Positions 24,131-36,231 are shown, numbered from the stretch's first letter. The stretch: 64,000 bases of DNA from Eriocheir sinensis (GCF_024679095.1 NW_026111818.1:214001-278000), one strand, 5' to 3'. Numbers and translations are program-made. The notes: generated from the letters alone by a model not told the origin.

Positions 24131-24139
24131 GCACACACG

Positions 24140-24200
<61 letters not shown>

Positions 24201-24326
24201 ACACACACACACACATAAGCACACAGAAACACAACCATGCACCTTTCACACACACATACACACAAACAAATAAACAAACAAATGACAAACAAACACACAA
24301 ACAGAAGCAAAGAAACAAGCATCCCC

Positions 24327-24393
<67 letters not shown>

Positions 24394-24454
24394 ATAATTA
24401 TTTGGGTTAATAGCATGAACCAAAGATTAAAATAGTAAATAGGTCATGGGATTA

Positions 24455-24491
<37 letters not shown>
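24131..24491. repeat. Cluster (CA)n - (CA)n - (CT)n
   Basis: CA runs at 24131-24214 and 24331-24390 are joined by CA/CAAA-rich sequence. A CT run follows at 24461-24491. Confidence 0.97.
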
Positions 24492-24494
<3 letters not shown>

Positions 24495-24599
24495 AAAGAA
24501 AATGGGAATCGTCTCATTGGTATGACGAACAGAAAACGGACTCACGGTTGCCAGCCATCTGCTTCCGACACCAACCTGGAAACGAAGAAAACGGGAGTT

Positions 24600-24792
24600 G
24601 AAATATGGACAACAACAACAAATACAACAACAGCAACAAAAACAAGAAGAAGAAGAAAAATAAAAGAGACAGGAGGAAAAACAGGAAGAGGGAGAGGATG
24701 AGTAAGAGGAAGAAGGAGAAACAGACGAAGATACACACACCCACACCCACACACACAAACACACCCACACACACACACACACACACCCACAC

Positions 24793-24840
<48 letters not shown>
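24600..24840. repeat. (CAA)n, (CACACC)n and (AAT)n compound tract
   Basis: Interrupted CAA triplets (24605-24650), then CACACCCA words (24735-24792), then sixteen AAT triplets to 24840. Confidence 0.93.
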
Positions 24841-24956
24841 CTACATTTACTCACCTGTTTCTCCCCCTTTTACTGTTACTATAATTTTCTTCCATTTCGC
24901 TTTATTTCTCTTTTTTTTTATTTACTTTTAAAAGCTTTCTCCCCACACTTGTTCCC

Positions 24957-24960
<4 letters not shown>

Positions 24961-25004
<44 letters not shown>

Positions 25005-25090
25005 AAACATCCAGTCCTTCCCTTTCCTCCCTCACCCTCTCTTTCCTTTACCAATCCTCCTCCTCCTCCTCCTCCTCCTCCTCCTCCTCT
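24961..25090. repeat. (CT)n and (CTC)n tracts
   Basis: CT run at 24961-25003 and CTC run at about 25053-25090. Confidence 0.97.
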
Positions 25091-25153
25091 TCTCATGAGT
25101 ACCATAAACGCATTGGTTCAATTTTTTTTTGTATAATTATGGAAGGAGAATAG

Positions 25154-25180
25154 TGGTGGTGGTGGTGGTGGTGGTGGTAG
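25154..25180. repeat. (GGT)n tract
   Basis: Nine GGT triplets. Confidence 0.95.
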
Positions 25181-25401
25181 TGGTTGTCTCCCTTTGTTTG
25201 TCTGTATTAGGTCCATGAAGCATTTTTTTTATATAATTCACTATTTTATTCTTTCCTCGAGTCTTATAATTATTCAGGTTTTTTCCTTCTTTAATGTTTA
25301 TTCTTAAGAGTGATTGTGTGTTTTTGTTTGGTTTATTTCTTTATTAAACGAAATGACAGACGAAAACAAAAAGAAAATCTAAAAGACATATTAAACACAC
25401 A

Positions 25402-25402
<1 letters not shown>

Positions 25403-25440
<38 letters not shown>
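25403..25440. repeat. (CA)n microsatellite
   Basis: Nineteen CA dinucleotides. Confidence 0.97.
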
Positions 25441-25442
<2 letters not shown>

Positions 25443-25550
25443 AGAGTAAAAGTTTCTAATATGTATTTTTTTTTTCTCTCTTCTCTATTTACTCTTTTCT
25501 TCCTCCTGAGCTTCCTTTTACTGCCATAAGACTGAGTCGTAAATATGTCA

Positions 25551-25670
25551 AGGAGGAGGAGGAGGAGGAGGAGGAGGAGGAGGAGGAGGAGATATTGGTG
25601 GAAGAGAATGTTTTGAAAGAAGAGAAGAAGGAGGTGGCAGTAATGATGGTGAAGAAGAATTTTTAAGGTA

Positions 25671-25709
<39 letters not shown>

Positions 25710-25792
25710 AAGCAGTAGTAGTAGTAGGAGGAGGAGGAGGAGGAGGAGTAGGAGTATAAGTAGTAGAAGCAGTAGAAGCAGTAGTAATAGTA

Positions 25793-25843
<51 letters not shown>

Positions 25844-26085
25844 ATAGTAGGAGTATAAGTAGTAGAACCAGTAGTAGTTGTATAAGCAGTAGCAGTAATA
25901 ATGGAGATGGCAGTAGAAATAGTTGAGGTGGAGGAGGAGGAGGAGGAGAAGATTTTGGAGGTACTGGTTGCGTTGGTAGTGGAGGTAGTGGAGGTGAAGG
26001 TGGTGGTGGAGGTGAGGGTAGTGAAATAAGTACATTCTCCCTCAACTAATACCTCCTCCTCCTCCTCCTCCTCCTCCTTCTCCTC
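25551..26085. repeat. Mixed trinucleotide block (GGA)n, (GTA)n, (CTC)n
   Basis: GGA at 25551-25591, GTA/AGT runs with GCA variants at 25671-25885, GGAGGT words at 25925-26020 and CTC at 26050-26082. The Tyr-, Leu- and Thr-rich reverse frames are triplet translations. Confidence 0.95.
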
Positions 26086-26214
26086 CTCCTGCTCCACCAA
26101 CACCAACACGACGACAACGACAGCACGTAAGGGGGCAAAAAGTAGTCTTACGTGCAGTCTTCCGTGCCTGGGCGACCTACACGACCAGGGGTAATTATTG
26201 GCAACTCACGAGGG

Positions 26215-26300
26215 TGGTGGTGGTGGCGGTGGCGGTGGTGGTGGCGGTGGTGAGGGAAAGGAAGGAGAGGGTGAAGGTAGGTAGCATGTGAAGGGAAGGG

Positions 26301-26376
<76 letters not shown>
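26215..26376. repeat. (GGT)n and long (GT)n tracts
   Basis: Interrupted GGT/GGC triplets at 26215-26250 and a 37-unit GT run at 26303-26376. Confidence 0.96.
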
Positions 26377-26379
<3 letters not shown>

Positions 26380-26399
26380 GGTACGAGTGCGTTGGAGTG

Positions 26400-27320
26400 T
26401 GTTCTGAAGGGGAAAGAAATGAAAGAGGGGTGAGAGAGAGGAAGGAGGAAGGGAAGGGGGAGGAGGGAGAGTGAGAGGGAAGGCGAGAGGGTTAAAAAAG
26501 AGGGGGAGAATGAGAGGTTGTATGTGTGCAGAGGAGGAAAGGAGAGGAAAGAGAACACGAGAGGAAAAGAAAAAATGAGGAATAGAGGAGGAAGGAAGGA
26601 AGGAAGGAAGGGGAATATAGGAGAAAGGAAAGATTTGAATGAAATAAAAGAAAAGTTAAAGAGGAGAGTGATAGAGAAGTGAGGAGAAGGAAAAATGGAG
26701 GTAGATAGGGAGGAATAAAAGAGTGGAGGAGGAGGAGGAGGAGGAGAGTGATTAAAGAAGAGGTCCAAGATGAAAGTGTAAAAGTAAGGTGGAAAGTAAA
26801 GTGAAAAGTAAGGTATAAAGTGAAGATTAAAAGGGTGAGGAGGAGGATAGAGAGACAAGAGAGGTACTGGAAATGAAGAAAGGGAAATAGGTGAGAACAA
26901 AAAATGGAGTAATAAGAAAAAGGAACAAGAAAAAAAGAAGAAAATAGTGTAAAAATAAAAATAAAAGAGTGAAGAAGAGAAGAAGGAGGGAAAGAGAGGA
27001 ACTGGTGAGGGAGGAAGGGAAGGTAGGGAAAGCGAGGTGTGTAGGAGAGACTGAAGGAAGGAGGAAAGGAAGGAAGGACGGAGGAAGAAAAAGTTGTGAA
27101 AAATGTTGTGGCTGCGAGTTTGGCGGCGAAGAAAAAAGAAAAAGAAGAAAACCCCCAAAAAGGAACGAGGAAAAAACGTGAAAAAGCGGCGCATAAATAA
27201 GGAAGAGAGGAAACAAATGATGATAAGCAAGACAAAGCAGGAAAACAATATGACAGAAAGGGAAAAGGCAGACAAGACAATGAGAGGAGGCGAGAAAATA
27301 AACAGAAAATAAAAAAAAAT
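26400..27320. repeat. Purine-rich block
   Basis: A/G-rich on the + strand (GGAAGG, GGAGGA and GAAAAG words). A reverse-strand frame of 609 codons (26148-27977) spans it and the neighbouring GT, GGA and GGGA tracts. It is Leu/Ser/Phe-rich with no domain and is not annotated as a gene. Confidence 0.85.
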
Positions 27321-27423
27321 AACAAAAAATAAATATAAAAACAACAACAAATAAGACGGTAAACACATATAATTTTGGCGATAAATAAATAGATAAAAAA
27401 AGATATATAATTTTAACTCTTCC

Positions 27424-27431
27424 TGTGTGTG

Positions 27432-27488
<57 letters not shown>
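27424..27488. repeat. (GT)n microsatellite
   Basis: About 32 GT dinucleotides with one GC variant. Confidence 0.98.
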
Positions 27489-27491
<3 letters not shown>

Positions 27492-27536
27492 AGGTGTCGT
27501 GGCCCTTGCGTGACTCTGTGTTATTATGTCCGTCCA

Positions 27537-27705
27537 AGGAGGAGGAGGAGGAGGAGGAGGAGGAGGAGGAGGAGGTGTCGATGAAAGAGGTCGTCTGAGA
27601 ATCGAAGTTGAAGGAGGAGAAGAGGGAGAGAGGGAGGGAGGGAGGGAGGGAGGGAGGGAGGGAGAGAGGGAGGGAGAGAGGGAGGGAGGGAGGGAGGGAG
27701 GGAGA
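27537..27705. repeat. (GGA)n and (GGGA)n tracts
   Basis: Thirteen GGA triplets at 27537-27575 and about 20 GGGA tetramers with GAGA interruptions at 27622-27705. Confidence 0.97.
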
Positions 27706-27816
27706 GGAGGAAGAAAGACACAGGAAAAAAAAAACGAAGGAAAAAAAAACTGAAGTGACGATAAAGAAGAAAAAGGAAAAGAAAATGTGTAAAAATATAC
27801 AAGCGCGTAACGAATT

Positions 27817-27818
<2 letters not shown>

Positions 27819-27870
<52 letters not shown>

Positions 27871-27916
27871 GGGGTCATATTCACGTTTCCACACAAATTA
27901 ATAAAGGAAAAGAAAG

Positions 27917-27968
<52 letters not shown>

Positions 27969-27977
27969 CGACAACAA
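27819..27977. repeat. (GT)n and (CAA)n tracts
   Basis: GT run at 27819-27868, then CAA triplets with three CGA variants at 27917-27977. Confidence 0.97.
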
Positions 27978-28099
27978 CCAATGGCTAAAGAAACAAATGA
28001 GTTAAACAGTAAAACAATTTCTTCCCTGAACAGTGAATAAAGGCGGGCGCGGAGAGCAGAAAATTAGGTATTAGAAAATAATTTACACAACAGTCATTC

Positions 28100-28100
<1 letters not shown>

Positions 28101-28142
<42 letters not shown>

Positions 28143-28209
28143 AGGGTACATTAAGGTGTGTGTGAATGTTTACTTGCAAAAGTGTGCGTGTACAGGTGTG
28201 TGTGTATGT

Positions 28210-28256
<47 letters not shown>

Positions 28257-28400
28257 TGAATGTATGTATGTATGTATGTATGTATGTATGTATGTATTCA
28301 TCTTCGTTTTTTTATGTGGTATATATGTAATAGAGACTGAGTAAATATGTGCGTGTCTGTGTACATGCGTGCGTGTGAGTGTGTGCGTGAGTGTGTGCGT
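28101..28400. repeat. (GT)n, (GTAT)n and GTGC-rich tracts
   Basis: GT at 28101-28140 and 28196-28253, GTAT at 28261-28296, then GTGCGTGA words to about 28400. Confidence 0.96.
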
Positions 28401-28429
28401 GTGTATTCCCACGGTGGCAGGTGCCCGGG

Positions 28430-28780
28430 GCCGTAACGGGGCAGCAGATCCTTCCCCCCTCCTCCCCGCCCTCCCCACACATCCCCATGCCACCCTCCTC
28501 TCCTCCTCTCCTCCCCAGCATCTCCAGTCATCCCATCTTCCCAGCCTCTTCCACCCTCCCCACAGCTTCCCCCCCAAACCATCTACTCCTCTCCTCAGTC
28601 TCTACACCCCCTCCCCACACATTCCCTCAAGCTAATTTCTCCTTCTCAGCTCTCCCTTCACCCCGACCCGATTCGCACATCCCAATGACACCTTTTCGTT
28701 CCCTCCTCTCCAGTCTTCCCAATCCCTTTCCATCCTTCCTGCACATCCTCTTTACCACAGCTTTCTCTCCTAATCATTCA
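28430..28780. repeat. C-rich low-complexity block
   Basis: CCTCC- and CCCC-rich sequence on the + strand. The Pro/Ser frames are compositional. Confidence 0.8.
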
Positions 28781-28860
28781 TGCCCGCGTGTGGCTGATTG
28801 GGGGAAGAGGGAAAGGGAAAAGGAGGGTGTGTTGGGAGGGAAGGGGGTTCAACGCGGCGT

Positions 28861-29625
28861 TAGTCATTGAAGTGTTGGGGCAGCCCATACTGTACTTTAC
28901 ATTTGGTTGCTTGACCATTCCTGTCCTTCCTAGTACTGTTCTTAGTGTAACTCTACTCTTTTGAAGAGCAGACTTGGCTTTGCAACACAGGGCTGTGCAT
29001 TATGTGGCAGGTCATGTGTAGCAGGTGTGGAAAACACGTGTGCAGCGATTACGGCAGGTTGTTATGTATTGGTTGCGTGCACAGACACATCATCAGGCGA
29101 GGGATCAGTGATCGGTGATGGCGAGGAGGTTGCGGAAAAAAATAAATATGTTCGTCATGGATATGTAAAAACATCACTCATATTTTGCTTGTCGAACAAT
29201 TTTTTGGGAACAGTGGGCGATATTTTTGATGTTTCACACAGTTTTCTAATATTGTATTACTGTGCATTAGTGGGAATATATAACATATTTTATTGTAATA
29301 AAAATATTTGTCACATTACACAAATAAATATCAGATTTTTTTTTTTAGTTAGAATTGTTGTAAAGAAGTTTAGTATCTCTGCATCTTATTTATTATGATG
29401 CTGATTAAAGACATATCATACAGAATACTCGGTGGCTTCACCTACTAAAGGAGTACTGGAGTCAGCTTTTATATTTTTAAATTTTTTATACATAAAATAT
29501 TCAGCTAAAATGATAATCTGTTCATTAGTGAGTGGAAAAATATGTTAAGAGAGCTATATAAATACACTTTGAGAATTAGTAACAATACATGCATTTTTAC
29601 TACTGGGGTGAACGGTGTGACGACG
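28861..29625. other. Non-repetitive AT-leaning stretch with a 145-codon frame
   Basis: About 760 bp free of simple repeats. One + frame of 145 codons (28961-29398) starts in balanced sequence and becomes AT-rich and hydrophobic. Its first 55 codons are Cys/Ala/Gly-rich. I recognise no family, the second half looks like chance openness in T-rich DNA, and no poly(A) signal or splice site is convincing. It may be a decayed transposable element or unique intergenic DNA. Confidence 0.25.
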
Positions 29626-29639
29626 CCCCAGGGGGAATA

Positions 29640-30400
29640 TTGATGGGTTAAGAGGGAACAAGAAAGCTGGGGAGGGGGTGGGGAGGGCTGTGGAGAAAAG
29701 AGGGGAAGGAGGAGTGGGATGAATGGGCAGAGGATAAGGATGAAAACAAAAGAGGAATGGGTAATGAAACGCTATTGGAAAAGAGAGGAAGGGAAAGAGA
29801 AGTGGATTGGGCAAAGCAGAGAGTAAGAGAAAAGGGATGGAGGAAGGGGAAGGGCGGGGAGGGAAAGGCGAGTAAAGGAAGGCAGGCAAAAGGAAGTGGA
29901 AGATCGCAAAGAAGGCAAGCTGGAAGGGGAAGGGGAAGGCAGGGAGGGAAAGGGGGACACGAATACCCCAGAAGGCAGGGAGAAAAGAAAGGAGGAAGAC
30001 AGTGAGAAAGGGAAGGAGAAAGGCAGGGAGAAGAAGGGGGGTAGGAGGAGGACAGGGAGAAGGGGAAGGGGGAAGGAGAAAGGCAGGGAGAAGAAGGGGG
30101 TAGGAGGAGGACAGGGAGATGGGGAAGGGGGAAGGAGAAAGGCAGGGAGAAGAAGGGGGTAGGAGGAGGACAGGGAGAAGGGGAAGGGGAAGGAGAAAGG
30201 CAGGGAGAAGAAGGGGTAGGAGGAGGACAGGGAGAAGGGGAAGGGGGAAGGAGAAAGGCAGGGAGAAGAAGGGGGTAGGAGGAGGACAGGGAGAAGGGGA
30301 AAGGGGGTGGAAAGTCCAGAAAGAAGTGAGAGGGAGGAGGGGGAGGAAGGAGACTGGCAGGGAGGAGGTGAGGGAGAAGGGGGTAAAGGGGGAGGGTGAA
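29640..30400. repeat. Purine-rich block containing a 59-bp minisatellite
   Basis: The marker GGCAGGGAGAAGAAGG occurs at 30022, 30082, 30141, 30199 and 30257 (spacings 58-60). These five near-identical units cover about 30001-30310. The rest is GGGA-rich. Confidence 0.93.
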
Positions 30401-30693
30401 GCAGGGTGGGTGACTAATGCCTGATAATGCTAACGTGTCTGAGGCGGGCTTGTACACCTGCCTCTCCTGCTGACACCTTCCCCGCACACCTGTTGATTCT
30501 GCTGATACCGCCGCGGCTCACTCGGGGCGGGGGAGAAGCACTGATGCATGCAAAAATTATCCTGCCTCCCTCGCTTCTTTATTTAGCTTCTGATCTTGTT
30601 ATATTGCCTCTTTTTTACTTTGATTTGGATATTATTTGACGGGTATTTTTTTCGTTTATTTTTTTAGGGGGGGGGGGGTTATATTTCGTATTT

Positions 30694-30795
30694 GTCTGTT
30701 TGTTTGTTTGTTTGTTTGTTTGTTTGTGTGTGTGTGTGTGTGTTTATTGTGTCTGTTTCCGGTTTGCTGTTTGTGCTACTTTGTCTGTTTTAGGT

Positions 30796-30865
<70 letters not shown>
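30694..30865. repeat. (GTTT)n and (GT)n tracts
   Basis: Seven GTTT tetramers at about 30694-30725 and about 30 GT units at 30803-30865. Confidence 0.97.
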
Positions 30866-30867
<2 letters not shown>

Positions 30868-31051
30868 CGTCTCTCTCTCGCTCCCGCTCACGACCTTGCT
30901 TCAAAATCAGTTAAGGAAGATTATTTTTTAACGGCTCATTGTTTTTTTATTATATTTTCCTTGACGTTGAAGGAAAAGACAAAAAAAAAAAAACGTGGAA
31001 AATTATTCGTGTTTGAGCTGAAGGTAAAACTCTCCTATTGTTTGGAGGAGG

Positions 31052-31155
<104 letters not shown>

Positions 31156-31260
31156 TTGTTATGTTTTTCTTTTTTTTATTTTATTTTCTCTATATGATTA
31201 TTTGGCGCTGCACGAAACTGGTTGCAAACGTGTTTTTATAATGCTCGACCCACGCACGCA

Positions 31261-31270
31261 TACACACACA

Positions 31271-31309
<39 letters not shown>

Positions 31310-31380
31310 ACACACGCACACAAACACAAAAAAAACACTTACACATACACACAAACAAACGAACAAACATATACACATAC
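31261..31380. repeat. (CA)n tract with CAAA variants
   Basis: CA run to 31308, then CACAAA and ACATAC words. It is in opposite orientation to the GT tract ending at 31152. Confidence 0.96.
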
Positions 31381-31599
31381 AAGCACACAACCGCTAACTA
31401 GACTTCTATATATGTAATTGAAAGCAAACTCTCTCTCTCTCTCTCAAACAATTAACACGCCCACAAAAACACTCCCCTTCCCTCCCCTCCCCCCCCTCAA
31501 GTGCAGGCAGCAAGGTGGGCGGTGAAAGGGGTCAGCCTAAATTGGGCAGGTGTCTCACGGGTGGCCAGGTGATCGTGGGAGGCAGGTGAGTCTCCTCCT

Positions 31600-32060
31600 C
31601 CCACCCTCCTCCTCCTCCTCCTCCTTCTTCAGCTTCTCCTCCTCTTCCTCCTCTTCCTTCTCTTTTCGGTCGTCTTCTTCGTCCTTCCCTTTCATATTTC
31701 TCATTTTTCTTGTTGTTTCATTTTTCTTTTTTCATCATTCTTATTTTCTATTTCATCATCTTGTTCGTTTTTTCTTTTTCCCTTTCATATATCGCATTTT
31801 TCTTTTTTGTTCTTTTTTCCTTTTTCCATTTTTCGTGTTTTCCTCTTTCATCCTCTTTTTATTTTTATTAATTTTTATTCTTATTCTTTTCTTGTTCTTT
31901 TTATCATCGTTTTCACCCTCCATGCTTCCTTTCATATTCCCTTTATTATTTCTTCCTCTTCCTCTTCTTCTTCTTCTTTTCTTCTTCTTCTTCTTCTTCT
32001 TCTGGGTCTTCTTTCCTCCTCCTCTTCCTCTTCCTTCTCTTCCTCCTCTCGCCCACAGCC
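31600..32060. repeat. Pyrimidine-rich block with (CTC)n and (TTC)n
   Basis: CTC at about 31603-31625, T-rich degenerate sequence, then TTC triplets at 31966-32001 and CTC/CTT words. Confidence 0.9.
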
Positions 32061-32217
32061 TCTGAGTCATCCCCTTCCATTCCTTCTCTTTCCTTTCATA
32101 TATTTTTATTTTTTATTTGTTTCTATTCTCGTTTCAGTTTCTTTTATGGTGATGACGTGAAGGCGTTTCTTTGGCCTTTACGGAGGATTGCTATATTTTT
32201 TTATTGTATGTGTGTTC

Positions 32218-32220
<3 letters not shown>

Positions 32221-32276
<56 letters not shown>
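32221..32276. repeat. (GT)n microsatellite
   Basis: About 28 GT dinucleotides. Confidence 0.98.
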
Positions 32277-32277
<1 letters not shown>

Positions 32278-32624
32278 CCAATTATTTTTATGTGGTTTTA
32301 ATTTTCTCCTGCTCCCTTTTATCGCTTCCCGACCTTGTGTCCCGAAATTAAAACTTTATTTAACTGTGACCTTAATTTACCTGTTCCCACGTTGACACGG
32401 ACTCCAAACATTCCAACGGGACGCAACAAACAAACACACAAGCAAACAGGTTAACAGAGACAGGTAACTACAGGTTAACAAAAGTAAACGAAACAAACAA
32501 GCCGCGAAAAAAGTTCAAAGCAAGACACAAATGAAAGCAAACAAGTGGCCAGGAAAAGTAAATACAGGAGTTAAGTAAAAGTAAATAAGTAAATAGGTAA
32601 ATAAAGGACATAAATATGAGAGCT

Positions 32625-32631
<7 letters not shown>

Positions 32632-32670
<39 letters not shown>
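32632..32670. repeat. (GT)n microsatellite
   Basis: Nineteen GT dinucleotides within A-rich sequence. Confidence 0.98.
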
Positions 32671-32671
<1 letters not shown>

Positions 32672-32819
32672 AAATGTTCACTCTTAAATAAAATAAAGAT
32701 GAATGAATAAACGTGATAAATATATAAAAAGCCAAGGAACTGAGAGCATAAATAAAGTGAATGGACGAGGTTGAAAAAAAATCTCACGCGTTCTTTCTCT
32801 CATTTTTTTTATCTCGTGA

Positions 32820-33760
32820 ATGTCGTGCAGAAGAGAAATAAAACGATGCAGTAAAAATGTAGGTTAAAAAAAAAGAAATAACGAAAAAATAAAAGAAAAA
32901 TGATGCAATAAACCATAGAAGTAATAAACAAAATAAAAAGAAACAAAACAAAAATGATGAAACAAACAACTTAAAAAGGTAAATAAAGAAATCAAGAAAT
33001 ATTAATAAAACAAACAGAAAAAAAGATGCAGAGAAATGTGAAAGGATACGTTAAAAAAAGAGAAATAAAGATAAACAAATAGAAGATTGAGGAGCAGTAA
33101 GCCATAGAAATAATAAGAGAAATAAAGAGAAACAGAAATAAAACAAAAAAATGCAATAAACCAGAGAAATAACAAGAGAAATAAAGAGAAACAGAAATAA
33201 AACAAAAAAGATGCAATAAACCAGAGAAATAACAAGAGAAATAAAGAGAAACAGAAAAAAATAAATAAATAAACCATAGAAATAACAAGAGAAATAAAGA
33301 GAAACAGAAATAAAACAAAAAAATGCAATAAACCATAGAAATAACGAGAAATAAAGAGAAACAAAAATAAAACAAATATGGTGAAACAAAACAAAAAAAT
33401 AATAAAAACATAAAAGTTGAGAAATAAAACAAAATATGCAGTAAATCAAGGTAAAGAAAAAAGTTGAAATAGAGAAATATAAATAAAACAAAGAGTAAAA
33501 AAAGATGCAATCACAGCATATAAAAAAAAAGAAGTAAAACAAAAAAGATGCAGTAAACCATAAAAAGCAAAAAAGAAAAAAAAAGAAAGATATATATAAA
33601 TAAAACAAACAAAATAATGCAGAACCAAATATGTAAAAAAGAGAAATGAAGAGACACAAAGAAAACAAAAGGATGAAATAAGTTTAAAAAGTAAAAAAGA
33701 TAAATAAAGAAAAAAATCGAAATAAAGGAGAAGCGATGAAATATATAGATCCTGTAATAA
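32820..33760. repeat. A-rich minisatellite, about 59-bp units
   Basis: CCATAGAAATAAC or CCAGAGAAATAAC words occur at 33102, 33161, 33221, 33274 and 33333 (spacings 59, 60, 53, 59), each followed by AAGAGAAATAAAGAGAAACAG. More diverged units flank them on both sides. Reverse-strand Phe/Tyr/Leu/Ser frames (130-205 codons) translate the array and look like membrane proteins only because of composition. Confidence 0.92.
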
Positions 33761-33907
33761 TTCATAGATAAGTAAACAAATTATACAAAAAACACATGAT
33801 CTCGTTTTTCATCCTTCGCCTTCCTCTACAGGTGTCGCGAAAATACACACTAACACACCTGTGACGACAACCAACACCTGCACGGACACCAACACGCATA
33901 TAAACAT

Positions 33908-33910
<3 letters not shown>

Positions 33911-33962
<52 letters not shown>
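33911..33962. repeat. (GT)n microsatellite
   Basis: Twenty-six GT dinucleotides, in a patch with four CACCTG/CAGGTG motifs (33830-33912). Confidence 0.98.
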
Positions 33963-33964
<2 letters not shown>

Positions 33965-34019
33965 CCGCCCCTGGAGCCTTCATGACGCCCGGGGGGACGG
34001 AGCGGGTTCGTGTGACCTG

Positions 34020-34600
34020 GGGAAGAAAGGGGGGGAGGGAGGAGGGGAGGGGAACGTAGGAAGGGAGGGGAAGAGAGGGGAGAGAGGAGGGGAGAGGAAG
34101 GGGAGGAGGAGGAGGAGGAGCAGGAGGAGGGGAAGAGAAGGGAGAGAGAAGGGGGTGGGTACGAGGAATTGCATGGAAGGGGAGGAAGAGAGGAGGGTTA
34201 GGAAGAGGAGGAAGAGAAAGAGGATGAAAGAAGAAAAAAAAAAAGAGAAAGAAGATAGAGAAAGAGGAAAGAAAGAGTGACAGGGAGAAAAGAAAAAAGT
34301 ATAGAGAGAGGAAAAGAGAATACACACAATGGAAAAGGGAAAGGAAGAAAAAATGAATGTGAAGAATCGTAAAGAGGATAGGAAAGGAAAGTGGGGAGGA
34401 TATAGAGGAGAGTGTGAGGGGGAGGAGGAGGAAGATAAGAACATAAGAACGTAGGAGTCTGCAGGAGGCCGGTAGGATGATGATGATGATGATAAGGAGG
34501 AGGAGGAGGAGAAGCAGAAAGAAGAGGAGGGTAACAAAAAAGGTGGATGGAAAGGAAGAGATAAAGAGGAGAAAAAGATGAACAGATAACAGGCAGTGGA
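34020..34600. repeat. Purine-rich block
   Basis: GGGGA-, GGA- and GAAA-rich on the + strand, with a GATGAT run near 34478-34492 and a GGA run after it. Confidence 0.85.
34434..34475 (-). mobile_element. Extremely 5'-truncated LINE tail (about 40 bp)
   Basis: On the - strand this matches the last 40 bases of the LINE 3' end at 42181-42224: the CCGGCCTC block, TGCAGACTCC, then TACGTTCTTATGTTC. One base of the C-TTACG junction is missing and one transition is present. It is abruptly flanked by GGA- and GAT-rich purine repeat on both sides. The most economical reading is a copy truncated to little more than its tail. Confidence 0.75.
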
Positions 34601-34792
34601 TATTGGGGGTTGTGGGGCGGGGTTGGAGAGGGGAGGGGGTAGAGGGTGACCTGTCTTGACCCCGGAGGAGGTGAGGCAAGACTCTGACCTACTCCTGATT
34701 GTATTGACTCCCTGGGGCGACAATGAAATGACCTCGGGGGGTGGGGGGTGGGTGGGAGGGATGGAGAGGGGGAGGGGGATGGGGAGGAGGGC

Positions 34793-34804
34793 GTGTGTGT
34801 TTGG

Positions 34805-34854
<50 letters not shown>
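34793..34854. repeat. (GT)n microsatellite
   Basis: About 28 GT units with a short interruption near the start. Confidence 0.98.
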
Positions 34855-34857
<3 letters not shown>

Positions 34858-34997
34858 ATTGTCAGTTTCTCATAATTTTTTACCTATTTTCCTTTCGCTT
34901 TTTTGTTTCTTACACAAAAAATTTACGTTCTTGTGTTTTTGCTTTATATAAACTCTCCTTCCTTTTTCCATACCCAATATTCGCTTTCTTTTACATT

Positions 34998-35002
<5 letters not shown>

Positions 35003-35041
<39 letters not shown>
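35003..35041. repeat. (CT)n microsatellite
   Basis: About 19 CT dinucleotides. Confidence 0.97.
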
Positions 35042-35044
<3 letters not shown>

Positions 35045-35200
35045 GTCAGACCACCTCGTGAGATGAAACCTTGCCTCTTCCTCCTTCCTTCCCACCTTCT
35101 CCTCCTCCCTTCCCTTCTCCCCCTCCTCCCCCTTCCACCCACTCAATCAAGCAATATAGGTCAAACAGTCACGATCTAGTCCTGTATCCAGAAGCCGAAC

Positions 35201-35394
<194 letters not shown>

Positions 35395-35444
35395 ACAAAT
35401 ACGTAATAATACTTTTGATTTCCATGACTCGAATTATCTTTACA

Positions 35445-35680
35445 TCCTTTCCTCTATTCTCTCTTCCTTACCTTCTCTTCTCCCTCCTCTCTCCTTTCTC
35501 TTCTTCCTCCCTTCCATCCCTCTTCCCTCCCTTCTCTTCTGCCTCCCTTCCATTCCTTCTCTTCCCCCTTCCTTCCGTTTCTCCTGCCACCCTTCTCTTT
35601 TCCCTTCCTTCCATCCCTTCTGCATCCCTTCTCTTTTCCCTCCCTACCCTCCCTCCCTCCCTCCTTTCCCACCTTCCTCC
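35445..35680. repeat. C/T-rich array, about 50-bp units
   Basis: TCTTCTSCCTCCCTTCCATYCC-type words recur with variation. Reverse frames are Gly/Glu/Arg/Lys-rich and compositional. Confidence 0.8.
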
Positions 35681-35789
35681 ATGAATGCGGCTGTCAGGTG
35701 AAATAACCTTGATATTCAGGTGAGCAGTTACCTAAATTACCAGGTGCAAATATTTCTCAAGCTGCTACGATGCCTCTCCGACTCTAACC

Positions 35790-36160
35790 TTCCTTTTTCT
35801 TTCCTTCTTTTCCCTTCCCTGTCCTTTAATTCACTTCCCTTCCCTTCCCTTCCTTTCTTTTCCCTTTCTTTATCTTCATTTCCCTTCCATACCCTTTGGT
35901 CTCCCGTCCTTCCCTTCTCTTCCGTTCTATTCTGTTCCCTTTCCTTCCCTTTCCTTCCTTTCCTTTCCCTTCACTTCTCTTCCCTTGCGTCCCCTCCCTT
36001 TCCCCTTCTTTCCCTTCCCTTCCCCTTCTGTCCGTTCCTTTCCCTTCCCTTCCCTTTCATTCCATTCCTTTCCGTTCCCTTTTCTCCTCTTCGTTTTCCC
36101 CAGCCTTCATTTCCCTTCGCCTCCCTTTCTTTTCCTTCCCTTATCTTTACGCCCATTTTT
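35790..36160. repeat. (TTCCC)n-like degenerate pentanucleotide block
   Basis: TTCCCTTCCCTTTCC words with scattered substitutions. Ser/Pro/Phe-rich frames run through it. Confidence 0.88.
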
Positions 36161-36186
36161 TTTCGTCTCAAATTCACAACCATCTA

Positions 36187-36189
<3 letters not shown>

Positions 36190-36231
<42 letters not shown>

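Noticed and set aside
26148..27977. Open frame of 609 codons on the - strand
   Set aside because: It spans GT, GGGA, GGA and purine-rich repeats. Its composition follows the repeats and it has no conserved motif.
28861..29625. Transposon ends suggested by GGGGC words near both edges
   Set aside because: The inverted match is only about five bases and no target duplication was found.
33051..33668. Hydrophobic - strand frame resembling a multi-pass membrane protein
   Set aside because: The hydrophobicity comes from TTT/TTA/TAT codons in a 59-bp A-rich tandem repeat. No loops, charges or motifs of a real transporter.
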